Below, piece after piece: positions 23,978-36,415 of a stretch of 64,000 nt of DNA. Origin of the DNA: Gordius sp. MW1 (Eukaryota > Nematomorpha > Gordioida > Gordea > Gordiidae); assembly GCA_964036665.1 (NCBI GenBank), contig OZ038531.1, positions 11,904,168 through 11,968,167 of the forward strand, given 5' to 3'. Below the pieces are notes generated by a model, which did no database searches, was not told the origin of the DNA, and saw only the letters and a list, made by a program, of their open reading frames with translations. Position numbers and translations under genes: made by a program. How positions within the stretch are numbered: position 1 is the stretch's first letter; the number at the start of each line of letters is the position of its first letter.

Positions 23978-25359
23978 TTTTCGGAAGTCAATCGAGGATA
24001 ATAGGATTCTCAAATTGGCTTACTTTTATATATTTTTTCATGCTCTTTCACATAGAATCAAAAAAAAGGAATATTTTTGCCTCAAAATTTTTCACATATT
24101 TTTCTTTGAACCGTATTCATCCGATGAAAGTTGTCGTTTTCAAAAGTGGTTTCTATGATCCCAAGTAAAAATTTATCAGAATCTAAAAACTATTACTTTG
24201 AAATCATGCATAGAGCTGTTTTCAAAAATTAAGCACTCACGTTGCGATACAACAAACTAATCGCAACAATAAAACGTTGTCTTTTGTCAAAATGATAGTT
24301 CTCGCAGCTTAAAACCTCTTTTCGGAAGTCAATCGAGGATAGTAGGATTCTCAAATTGGCTTACTTTTATATATTTTTTTATGCTCTTTCACATAGAATC
24401 GAAAAAAATAAATATTTTTACCTCAAAATTTTTCACATATTTTTCTTTGAACCGTATTCATCCGATGAAAGTTGTCGTTTTCAGACGTGGTTTCTATGAT
24501 CCCAAGTAAAAATTTATCAGAATCTAAAAACTATTACTTTGAAATCATGATCGCATGAAGCAGTTTTCAAAAATTAAGCACTCACGTTGCGATACAACAA
24601 AAACAAACTAATCGCAACTATAAAATGTTGTCTTTTGTCAAAATGATAGTTCTCGCAGCTTAAAACCTCTTTTCGGAAGTCAATCGAGGATAATAGGATT
24701 CTCAAATTGGCTTACTTTTATATATTTTTTTATGCTCTTTCACATAGAATCGAAAAAAATAAATATTTTTACCTCAAAAATTTTCACATATTTTTCTTTG
24801 AACCGTATTCATCCGATGAAAGTTGTCGTTTTCAGACGTGGTTTCTATGATCCCAAGTAAAAATTTATCAGAATCTAAAAACTATTACTTTGAAATCATG
24901 ATCGCATAGAGCAGTTTTTAAAAATTAAGCACTCACGTTGCGATACAACAAACTAATCGCAACAATAAAACGTTGTCTTTTGTCAAAATGATAGTTCTCG
25001 CAGCTTAAAACCTCTTTTCGGAAGTCAATCGAGGATAATAGGATTCTCAAATTGGCTTACTTTTATATATTTTTTCATGCTCTTTCACATAGAATCGAAA
25101 AAAAGGAATATTTTTGCCTCAAAATTTTTCACATATTTTTCTTTGAACCGTATTCATCCGATGAAAGTTGTCGTTTTCAGACGTGGTTTCTATGATCCCA
25201 AGTAAAAATTTATCAGAATCTAAAAACTATTACTTTGAAATCATCATAGCATAGAGCAGTTTTTAAAAATTAAGCACTCACGTTGCGATACAACAAACTA
25301 ATCGCAACAATAAAACGTTGTCTTTTGTCAAAATGATAGTTTTCGCAGCTTAAAACCTC
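23978..25359. repeat. Nested four-monomer duplication (1382 bp) of 22596-23977
   Basis: Units start at 23978, 24319, 24670 and 25015, with lengths 341, 351, 345 and 345, repeating those at 22596, 22937, 23288 and 23633 at an offset of 1382 bp. The first is a hybrid: its head (AATCAAAAAAAAGG) matches the unit at 19171 and its tail (CAAAAGTGG, GAGCTGTTTTC) the unit at 22596. The switch lies between about 24058 and 24141. The offsets add up: 4807 + 1382 = 6189, the offset seen downstream. Confidence 0.9.
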
Positions 25360-28098
25360 TTTTCGGAAGTCAATCGAGGATAATAGGATTCTCAAATTGG
25401 CTTACTTTTATATATTTTTTCATGCTCTTTCACATAGAATCAAAAAAAAGGAATATTTTTGCCTCAAAATTTTTCACATATTTTTCTTTGAACCGTATTC
25501 ATCCGATGAAAGTTGTCGTTTTCAGACGTGGTTTCTATGATCCCAAGTAAAAATTTATCAGAATCTAAAAACTATTACTTTGAAATCATGCATAGAGCAG
25601 TTTTCAAAAATTAAGCACTCACGTTGCGATACAACAAACTAATCGCAACAATAAAACGTTGTCTTTTGTCAAAATGATAGTTCTCGCAGCTTAAAACCTC
25701 TTTTCGGAAGTCAATCGAATATAATAGGATTCTCAAATTGGCTTACTTTTATATATTTTTTTATGCTCTTTCACATAGAATCGAAAAAAATAAATATTTT
25801 TACCTCAAAATTTTTCACATATTTTTCTTTGAACCGTATTCATCCGATGAGTTGTAGTTTTCAGACGTGGTTTCTATGATCCCAAGTAAAAATTTATCAG
25901 AATCTAAAAACTATTACTTTGAAATCATGATCACATAGAGCAGTTTTTAAAAATTAAGCAATCACGTTGCGATACAACAAACTAATCGCAACAATAAAAC
26001 GTTGTCTTTTGTCAAAATGATAGTTCTCGCAGCTTAAAACCTCTTTTCGGAAGTCAATCGAGGATAATAGGATTCTCAAATTGGCTTACTTTTATATATT
26101 TTTTCATGCTCTTTCACATAGAATCGAAAAAAAAGAATATTTTTGCCTCAAAATTTTTCACATATTTTTCTTTGAACCGTATTCATCCGATGAAAGTTGT
26201 CGTTTTCAGACGTGGTTTCTATGATCCCAAGTAAAAATTTATCAGAATCTAAAAACTATTACTTTGAAATCATGCATAGAGCAGTTTTCAAAAAATAAGC
26301 ACTCACGTTGCGATACAACAAACTAATCGCAACAATAAAACGTTGTCTTTTGTCAAAATAATAGTTCTCGCAGCTTAAAACCTCTTTTCGGAAGTCAATC
26401 GAGGATAATAGGATTCTCAAATTGGCTTACTTTTATATATTTTTTTATTCACATAGAATCGAAAAAAATAAATATTTTTACCTCAAAATTTTTCACATAT
26501 TTTTCTTTGAACCGTATTCATCCGATGAAAGTTGTCGTTTTCAGACGTGGTTTCTATGATCCCAAGTAAAAATTTATCAGAATCTAAAAAATATTACTTT
26601 GAAATCATGATCGCATAGAGCAGTTTTCAAAAATTAAGCACTCACGTTGCGATACAACAAACTAATCGCGACAATAAAACGTTGTCTTTTGTCAAAATGA
26701 TAGTTCTCGCAGCTTAAAACCTCTTTTCGGAAGTCAATCGAGGATAATAGGATTCTATTGGCTTACTTTTATATATTTTTTCATGCTCTTTCACATAGAA
26801 TCGAAAAAAAGGAATATTTTTGCCTCAAAATTTTTCACATATTTTTCTTTGAACCGTATTCATCCGATGAAAGTTGTCGTTTTCAGACGTGGTTTCTATG
26901 ATCCCAAGTAAAAATTTATCAGAATCTAAAAACTATTACTTTGAAATCATGCATAGAGCAGTTTTCAAAAATTAAGCACTCACGTTGCGATACAACAAAC
27001 TAATCGCAACAATAAAACGTTGTCTTTTGTCAAAATGATAGTTCTCGCAGCTTAAAACCTCTTTTCGGAAGTCAATCGAGGATAGTAGGATTCTCAAATT
27101 GGCTTACTTTTATATATTTTTTTATGCTCTTTCACATAGAATCGAAAAAAATAAATATTTTTACCTCAAAATTTTTCACATATTTTTCTTTGAACCGTAT
27201 TCATCCGATGAAAGTTGTCGTTTTCAGACGTGGTTTCTATGATCCCAAGTAAAAATTTATCAGAATCTAAAAACTATTACTTTGAAATCATGATCGCATA
27301 AAGCAGTTTTCAAAAATTAAGCACTCACGTTGCGATACAACAAAAACAAACTAATCGCAACAATAAAACGTTGTCTTTTGTCAAAATGATAGTTCTCGCA
27401 GCTTAAAACCTCTTTTCGGAAGTCAATCGAGGATAATAGGATTCTCAAATTGGCTTACTTTTATATATTTTTTTATGCTCTTTCACATAGAATCGAAAAA
27501 AATAAATATTTTTACCTCAAAATTTTTCACATATTTTTCTTTGAACCGTATTCATCCGATGAAAGTTGTCGTTTTCAGACGTGGTTTCTATGATCCCAAG
27601 TAAAAATTTATCAGAATCTAAAAACTATTACTTTGAAATCATGATCGCATAGAGCAGTTTTTAAAAATTAAGCACTCACGTTGCGATACAACAAACTAAT
27701 CGCAACAATAAAACGTTGTCTTTTGTCAAAATGATAGTTCTCGCAGCTTAAAACCTCTTTTCGGAAGTCAATCGAGGATAATAGGATTCTCAAATTGGCT
27801 TACTTTTATATATTTTTTCATGCTCTTTCACATAGAATCGAAAAAAAGGAATATTTTTGCCTCAAAATTTTTCACATATTTTTCTTTGAACCGTATTCAT
27901 CCGATGAAAGTTGTCGTTTTCAGACGTGGTTTCTATGATCCCAAGTAAAAATTTATCAGAATCTAAAAACTATTACTTTGAAATCATGCATAGAGCAGTT
28001 TTCAAAAATTAAGCACTCACGTTGCGATACAACAAACTAATCGCAACAATAAAACGTTGTCTTTTGTCAAAATGATAGTTCTCGCAGCTTAAAACCTC
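25360..28098. repeat. Copy of 19171-21909, offset 6189 bp
   Basis: Units start at 25360, 25701, 26044, 26385, 26724, 27062, 27413 and 27758, with lengths 341, 343, 341, 339, 338, 351, 345 and 341, identical to 19171-21909. Rare shared marks are CGAATATAAT, GATCACATAG, TTTTATTCACATAG and GATTCTATTGGC. Differences look like single bases, for example TTGTAGTTTTC at 20688 against TTGTCGTTTTC here, and GAACCATATTC at 21355 against GAACCGTATTC here. Confidence 0.9.
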
Positions 28099-30873
28099 TT
28101 TTCGGAAGTCAATCGAGGATAATAGGATTCTCAAATTGGCTTACTTTTATATATTTTTTTATGCTCTTTCACATAGAATCGAAAAAAATAAATATTTTTA
28201 CCTCAAAATTTTTCACATATTTTTCTTTGAACCGTATTCATCCGATGAAAGTTGTCGTTTTCAGACGTGGTTTCTATGATCCCAAGTAAAAATTATCAGA
28301 ATTGAAAAACTATTACTTTGAAATCATGATCGCATAAAGCAGTTTTCAAAAATTAAGCACTCACGTTGCGATACAACAAAAACAAACTAATCGCAACAAT
28401 AAAACGTTGTCTTTTGTCAAAATGATAGTTCTCGCAGCTTAAAACCTCTTTTCAGAAGTCAATCGAGGATAATAGGATTCTCAAATTGGCTTACTTTTAT
28501 ATATTTTTTTATGTTCACATAGAATCGAAAAAAAGGAATATTTTTGCCTCAAAATTTTTCACATATTTTTCTTTGAACCGTATTCATCCGATGAAAGTTG
28601 TCGTTTTCAGACGTGGTTTCTATGATCCCAAGTAAAAATTTATCAGAATCTAAAAACTATTACTTTGAAATCATGATCGCATAGAGCAGTTTTCAAAAAT
28701 TAAGCACTCACGTTGCGATACAACAAACTAATCGCGACAATAAAACGTTGTCTTTTGTCAAAATGATAGTTCTCGCAGCTTAAAACCTCTTTTCGAAGTC
28801 AATCGAGGATAATAGGATTCTCAAATTGGCTTACTTTTATATATTTTTTCATGCTCTTTCACATAGAATTGAAAAAAAGGAATATTTTTGCCTCAAAATT
28901 TTTCACATATTTTTCTTTGAACCGTATTCATCCGATGAAAGTTGTCGTTTTCAGACGTGGTTTCTATGATCCCAAGTAAAATTTATCAGAATCTAAAAAC
29001 TATTACTTTGAAATCATGATCGCGTAGAGCAGTTTTCAAAAATTAAGCACTCTGCGATACAACAAACTAATCGCAACAATAAAACGTTGTCTTTTGTCAA
29101 AATGATAGTTCTCGCAGCTTAAAACCTCTTTTCGGAAGTCAATCGAGGATAATAGGATTCTCAAATTGGCTTACTTTTATATATTTTTTCATGCTCTTTC
29201 ACATAGAATTGAAAAAAAGGAATATTTTTGTCTCAAAATTTTTCACATATTTTTCTTTGAACCGTATTCATCCGATGAAAGTTGTCGTTTTCAGACGTGG
29301 TTTCTATGATCCCAAGTAAAAATTTATCAGAATCTAAAAACTATTACTTTGAAATCATGATCGCATAGAGCAGTTTTTAAAAATTAAGCACTCACGTTGC
29401 GATACAACAAACTAATCGCAACAATAAAACGTTGTCTTTTGTCATAATGATAGTTCTCGCAGCTTAAAACCTCTTTTCGGAAGTCAATCGAGGATAATAG
29501 GATTCTCAAATTGGCTTACTTTTATATATTTTTTCATGCTCTTTCACATAAAATCGAAAAAAAGGAATATTTTTGCCTCAAAATTTTTCACATATTTTTC
29601 TTTGAACCGTATTCATCCGATGAAAGTTGTCGTTTTCAGACGTGGTTTCTATGATCCCAAGTAAAAATTTATCAGAATCTAAAAACTATTACTTTGAAAT
29701 CATGATTGCATAGAGCAGTTTTCAAAAATTAAGCACTCACGTTGCGATACAACAAACTAATCGCAACAATAAAACGTTGTCTTTTGTCAAAATGATAGTT
29801 CTCGCAGCTTAAAACCTCTTTTCGGAAGTCAATCGAGGATAATAGGATTCTCAAATTGGCTTACTTTTATATATTTTTTTATGCTCTTTCACATAGAATC
29901 AAAAAATCGAAAAAAATAAATATTTTTACCTCAAAATTTTTCACATATTTTTCTTTGAACCGTATTCATCCGATGAAAGTTGTCGTTTTCAGCCGTGGTT
30001 TCTATGATCCCAAGTAAAAATTTATCAGAATTTAAAAACTATTACTTTGAAATCATGATCGCATAAAGCAGTTTTCAAAAATTAAGCACTCACGTTGCGA
30101 TACAACCAAAACAAACTAATCGCAACAATAAAACGTTGTCTTTTGTCAAAATGATAGATCTCGCAGCTTAAAACCTCTTTTCGGAAGTCAATCGAGGATA
30201 ATAGGATTCTCAAATTGGCTTACTTTTATATATTTTTTTATGCTCTTTCACATAGAATCGAAAAAAATAAATATTTTTGCCTCAAAATTTTTCACATATT
30301 TTTCTTTGAACCGTATTCATCCGAAGAAAGTTGTCGTTTTCAGACGTGGTTTCTATGATATCAAGTAAAAATTTATCAGAATCTAAAAACTATTACTTTA
30401 AAATCCTGATCGCATAGAGCAGTTTTCAAAAATTAAGCACTCACGTTGCGATACAACAAACTAATCGCAACAATAAAACGTTGTCTTTTGTCAAATTGAT
30501 AGTTCTCGCAGCTTAAAACCTCTTTTCGGAAGTCAATCGAGGATAATAGAATTCTCAAATTGGCTTACTTTTATATATTTTTTTATGCTCTTTCACATAG
30601 AATCGAAAAAAATAAATATTTTTACCTCAAAATTTTTCACATATTTTTCTTTGAACCGTATTCATCCGATGAAAGTTGTCGTTTTCAGACGTGGTTTCTA
30701 TGATCCCAAGTAAAAATTTATCAGAATCTAAAAACTATTACTTTGAAATCATGATCGCATAAAGCAGTTTTCAAAAATTAAGCACTCACGTTGCGATACA
30801 ACAAAAACAAACTAATCGCAACAATAAAACGTTGTCTTTTGTCAAAATGGTAGTTCTCGCAGCTTAAAACCTC
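27413..30873. repeat. Ten-monomer higher-order repeat, copy 1 (3461 bp)
   Basis: Units start at 27413, 27758, 28099, 28449, 28790, 29129, 29474, 29819, 30178 and 30523, with lengths 345, 341, 350, 341, 339, 345, 345, 359, 345 and 351. Private marks are AAAAATTATCAGAATTG, TTTTCAGAAG, TTTTCGAAG with GATCGCGTAG and CACTCTGCG, TTTTTGTCTC, GTCATAATG, CATAAAATCG with GATTGCATAG, AATCAAAAAATCG with CAGCCGTGG, GATAGATCTCGC, CCGAAGAAAG with GATATCAAG, and TAGAATTCTC with AAATGGTAG. Its first two units also close the preceding block. Confidence 0.88.
29819..30177. repeat. 359-bp long monomer (8-bp and 6-bp insertions)
   Basis: This type A unit has AATCAAAAAATCGAAAA, an 8-bp duplication of the AATC-plus-A-tract stretch, and the 6-bp loop insertion (here ACAACCAAAAC, a private C). 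It also has CAGCCGTGG. Sister copies start at 32593, 36057, 37791 and 41259; a 350-bp derivative with a 9-bp loss is at 48440. This is the longest class in the window and is confined to 29.8-48.8 kb. Confidence 0.85.
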
Positions 30874-33647
30874 TTTTCGGAAGTCAATCGAGGATAATAG
30901 GATTCTCAAATTGGCTTACTTTTATATATTTTTTTATGCTCTTTCACATAGAATCGAAAAAAATAAATATTTTTACCTCAAAATTTTTCACATATTTTTC
31001 TTTGAACCGTATTCATCCGATGAAAGTTGTCGTTTTCAGACGTGGTTTCTATGATCCCAAGTAAAAATTTATCAGAATCTAAAAACTATTACTTTGAAAT
31101 CATGATCGCATAGAGCAGTTTTTAAAAATTAAGCACTCACGTTGCGATACAACAAACTAATCGCAACAATAAAACGTTGTCTTTTGTCAAAATGATAGTT
31201 CTCGCAGCTTAAAACCTCTTTTCGGAAGTCAATCGAGGATAATAGGATTCTCAAATTGGCTTACTTTTATATATTTTTTCATGCTCTTTCACATAGAATC
31301 GAAAAAAAGGAATATTTTTGCCTCAAAATTTTTCACATATTTTTCTTTGAACCGTATTCATCCGATGAAAGTTGTCGTTTTCAGACGTGGTTTCTATGAT
31401 CCCAAGTAAAAATTTATCAGAATCTAAAAACTATTACTTTGAAATCATGATCGCATAGAGCAGTTTTCAAAAATTAAGCACTCACGTTGCGATACAACAA
31501 ACTAATCGCGACAATAAAACGTTGTCTTTTGTCAAAATGATAGTTCTCGCAGCTTAAAACCTCTTTTCGAAGTCAATCGAGGATAATAGGATTCTCAAAT
31601 TGGCTTACTTTTATATATTTTTTCATGCTCTTTCACATAGAATTGAAAAAAAGGAATATTTTTGCCTCAAAATTTTTCACATATTTTTCTTTGAACCGTA
31701 TTCATCCGATGAAAGTTGTCGTTTTCAGACGTGGTTTCTATGATCCCAAGTAAAATTTATCAGAATCTAAAAACTATTACTTTGAAATCATGATCGCGTA
31801 GAGCAGTTTTCAAAAATTAAGCACTCTGCGATACAACAAACTAATCGCAACAATAAAACGTTGTCTTTTGTCAAAATGATAGTTCTCGCAGCTTAAAACC
31901 TCTTTTCGGAAGTCAATCGAGGATAATAGGATTCTCAAATTGGCTTACTTTTATATATTTTTTCATGCTCTTTCACATAGAATTGAAAAAAAGGAATATT
32001 TTTGTCTCAAAATTTTTCACATATTTTTCTTTGAACCGTATTCATCCGATGAAAGTTGTCGTTTTCAGACGTGGTTTCTATGATCCCAAGTAAAAATTTA
32101 TCAGAATCTAAAAACTATTACTTTGAAATCATGATCGCATAGAGCAGTTTTTAAAAATTAAGCACTCACGTTGCGATACAACAAACTAATCGCAACAATA
32201 AAACGTTGTCTTTTGTCATAATGATAGTTCTCGCAGCTTAAAACCTCTTTTCGGAAGTCAATCGAGGATAATAGGATTCTCAAATTGGCTTACTTTTATA
32301 TATTTTTTCATGCTCTTTCACATAAAATCGAAAAAAAGGAATATTTTTGCCTCAAAATTTTTCACATATTTTTCTTTGAACCGTATTCATCCGATGAAAG
32401 TTGTCGTTTTCAGACGTGGTTTCTATGATCCCAAGTAAAAATTTATCAGAATCTAAAAACTATTACTTTGAAATCATGATTGCATAGAGCAGTTTTCAAA
32501 AATTAAGCACTCACGTTGCGATACAACAAACTAATCGCAACAATAAAACGTTGTCTTTTGTCAAAATGATAGTTCTCGCAGCTTAAAACCTCTTTTCGGA
32601 AGTCAATCGAGGATAATAGGATTCTCAAATTGGCTTACTTTTATATATTTTTTTATGCTCTTTCACATAGAATCAAAAAATCGAAAAAAATAAATATTTT
32701 TACCTCAAAATTTTTCACATATTTTTCTTTGAACCGTATTCATCCGATGAAAGTTGTCGTTTTCAGCCGTGGTTTCTATGATCCCAAGTAAAAATTTATC
32801 AGAATTTAAAAACTATTACTTTGAAATCATGATCGCATAAAGCAGTTTTCAAAAATTAAGCACTCACGTTGCGATACAACAAAAACAAACTAATCGCAAC
32901 AATAAAACGTTGTCTTTTGTCAAAATGATAGATCTCGCAGCTTAAAACCTCTTTTCGGAAGTCAATCGAGGATAATAGGATTCTCAAATTGGCTTACTTT
33001 TATATATTTTTTTATGCTCTTTCACATAGAATCGAAAAAAATAAATATTTTTGCCTCAAAATTTTTCACATATTTTTATTTGAACCGTATTCATCCGAAG
33101 AAAGTTGTCGTTTTCAGACGTGGTTTCTATGATATCAAGTAAAAATTTATCAGAATCTAAAAACTATTACTTTAAAATCCTGATCGCATAGAGCAGTTTT
33201 CAAAAATTAAGCACTCACGTTGCGATACAACAAACTAATCGCAACAATAAAACGTTGTCTTTTGTCAAATTGATAGTTCTCGCAGCTTAAAACCTCTTTT
33301 CGGAAGTCAATCGAGGATAATAGAATTCTCAAATTGGCTTACTTTTATATATTTTTTTATGCTCTTTCACATAGAATCGAAAAAAATAAATATTTTTACC
33401 TCAAAATTTTTCACATATTTTTCTTTGAACCGTATTCATCCGATGAAAGTTGTCGTTTTCAGACGTGGTTTCTATGATCCCAAGTAAAAATTTATCAGAA
33501 TCTAAAAACTATTACTTTGAAATCATGATCGCATAAAGCAGTTTTCAAAAATTAAGCACTCACGTTGCGATACAACAAAAACAAACTAATCGCAACAATA
33601 AAACGTTGTCTTTTGTCAAAATGGTAGTTCTCGCAGCTTAAAACCTC
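30874..33647. repeat. Ten-monomer repeat, copy 2, two monomers deleted (2774 bp)
   Basis: Units start at 30874, 31219, 31564, 31903, 32248, 32593, 32952 and 33297. Units three to eight repeat 28790-30873 at an offset of 2774 bp with the same lengths and rare marks, including GATAGATCTCGC, CCGAAGAAAG and AAATGGTAG. The second unit joins a head like 27758 to a tail like 28449 (GATCGCATAG, AATCGCGAC), which removes the equivalent of two units. Confidence 0.88.
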
Positions 33648-36415
33648 TTTTCGGAAGTCAATCGAGGATAATAGGATTCTCAAATTGGCTTACTTTTATA
33701 TATTTTTTTATGCTCTTTCACATAGAATCGAAAAAAATAAATATTTTTACCTCAAAATTTTTCACATATTTTTCTTTGAACCGTATTCATCCGATGAAAG
33801 TTGTCGTTTTCAGACGTGGTTTCTATGATCCCAAGTAAAAATTTATCAGAATCTAAAAACTATTACTTTGAAATCATGATCGCATAGAGCAGTTTTTAAA
33901 AATTAAGCACTCACGTTGCGATACAACAAACTAATCGCAACAATAAAACGTTGTCTTTTGTCAAAATGATAGTTCTCGCAGCTTAAAACCTCTTTTCGGA
34001 AGTCAATCGAGGATAATAGGATTCTCAAATTGGCTTACTTTTATATATTTTTTCATGCTCTTTCACATAGAATCGAAAAAAAGGAATATTTTTGCCTCAA
34101 AATTTTTCACATATTTTTCTTTGAACCGTATTCATCCGATGAAAGTTGTCGTTTTCAGACGTGGTTTCTATGATCCCAAGTAAAAATTTATCAGAATCTA
34201 AAAACTATTACTTTGAAATCATGCATAGAGCAGTTTTCAAAAATTAAGCACTCACGTTGCGATACAACAAACTAATCGCAACAATAAAACGTTGTCTTTT
34301 GTCAAAATGATAGTTCTCGCAGCTTAAAACCTCTTTTCGGAAGTCAATCGAGGATAATAGGATTCTCAAATTGGCTTACTTTTATATATTTTTTTATGCT
34401 CTTTCACATAGAATCGAAAAAAATAAATATTTTTACCTCAAAATTTTTCACATATTTTTCTTTGAACCGTATTCATCCGATGAAAGTTGTCGTTTTCAGA
34501 CGTGGTTTCTATGATCCCAAGTAAAAATTATCAGAATTGAAAAACTATTACTTTGAAATCATGATCGCATAAAGCAGTTTTCAAAAATTAAGCACTCACG
34601 TTGCGATACAACAAAAACAAACTAATCGCAACAATAAAACGTTGTCTTTTGTCAAAATGATAGTTCTCGCAGCTTAAAACCTCTTTTCAGAAGTCAATCG
34701 AGGATAATAGGATTCTCAAATTGGCTTACTTTTATATATTTTTTTATGCTCTTTCACATAGAATCGAAAAAAGGAATATTTTTGCCTCAAAATTTTTCAC
34801 ATATTTTTCTTTGAACCGTATTCATCCGATGAAAGTTGTCGTTTTCAGACGTGGTTTCTATGATCCCAAGTAAAAATTTATCAGAATCTAAAAACTATTA
34901 CTTTGAAATCATGATCGCATAGAGCAGTTTTCAAAAATTAAGCACTCACGTTGCGATACAACAAACTAATCGCGACAATAAAACGTTGTCTTTTGTCAAA
35001 ATGATAGTTCTCGCAGCTTAAAACCTCTTTTCGAAGTCAATCGAGGATAATAGGATTCTCAAATTGGCTTACTTTTATATATTTTTTCATGCTCTTTCAC
35101 ATAGAATTGAAAAAAAGGAATATTTTTGCCTCAAAATTTTTCACATATTTTTCTTTGAACCGTATTCATCCGATGAAAGTTGTCGTTTTCAGACGTGGTT
35201 TCTATGATCCCAAGTAAAATTTATCAGAATCTAAAAACTATTACTTTGAAATCATGATCGCGTAGAGCAGTTTTCAAAAATTAAGCACTCTGCGATACAA
35301 CAAACTAATCGCAACAATAAAACGTTGTCTTTTGTCAAAATGATAGTTCTCGCAGCTTAAAACCTCTTTTCGGAAGTCAATCGAGGATAATAGGATTCTC
35401 AAATTGGCTTACTTTTATATATTTTTTCATGCTCTTTCACATAGAATTGAAAAAAAGGAATATTTTTGTCTCAAAATTTTTCACATATTTTTCTTTGAAC
35501 CGTATTCATCCGATGAAAGTTGTCGTTTTCAGACGTGGTTTCTATGATCCCAAGTAAAAATTTATCAGAATCTAAAAACTATTACTTTGAAATCATGATC
35601 GCATAGAGCAGTTTTTAAAAATTAAGCACTCACGTTGCGATACAACAAACTAATCGCAACAATAAAACGTTGTCTTTTGTCATAATGATAGTTCTCGCAG
35701 CTTAAAACCTCTTTTCGGAAGTCAATCGAGGATAATAGGATTCTCAAATTGGCTTACTTTTATATATTTTTTCATGCTCTTTCACATAAAATCGAAAAAA
35801 AGGAATATTTTTGCCTCAAAATTTTTCACATATTTTTCTTTGAACCGTATTCATCCGATGAAAGTTGTCGTTTTCAGACGTGGTTTCTATGATCCCAAGT
35901 AAAAATTTATCAGAATCTAAAAACTATTACTTTGAAATCATGATTGCATAGAGCAGTTTTCAAAAATTAAGCACTCACGTTGCGATACAACAAACTAATC
36001 GCAACAATAAAACGTTGTCTTTTGTCAGAATGATAGTTCTCGCAGCTTAAAACCTCTTTTCGGAAGTCAATCGAGGATAATAGGATTCTCAAATTGGCTT
36101 ACTTTTATATATTTTTTTATGCTCTTTCACATAGAATCAAAAAATCGAAAAAAATAAATATTTTTACCTCAAAATTTTTCACATATTTTTCTTTGAACCG
36201 TATTCATCCGATGAAAGTTGTCGTTTTCAGCCGTGGTTTCTATGATCCCAAGTAAAAATTTATCAGAATTTAAAAACTATTACTTTGAAATCATGATCGC
36301 ATAAAGCAGTTTTCAAAAATTAAGCACTCACGTTGCGATACAACAAAAACAAACTAATCGCAACAATAAAACGTTGTCTTTTGTCAAAATGATAGTTCTC
36401 GCAGCTTAAAACCTC
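33648..36415. repeat. Ten-monomer repeat, copy 3, first eight units (2768 bp)
   Basis: Units start at 33648, 33993, 34334, 34684, 35028, 35367, 35712 and 36057, with lengths 345, 341, 350, 344, 339, 345, 345 and 359. They match 27413-30177 at an offset of 6235-6238 bp. The unit at 34684 keeps CTCTTTCACATAG, where 28449 has a short deletion (TTTATGTTCACATAG). The last two units of the ten (the GATATC and AAATGGTAG units) are missing and the sequence moves into a different arrangement at 36416. Confidence 0.87.
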
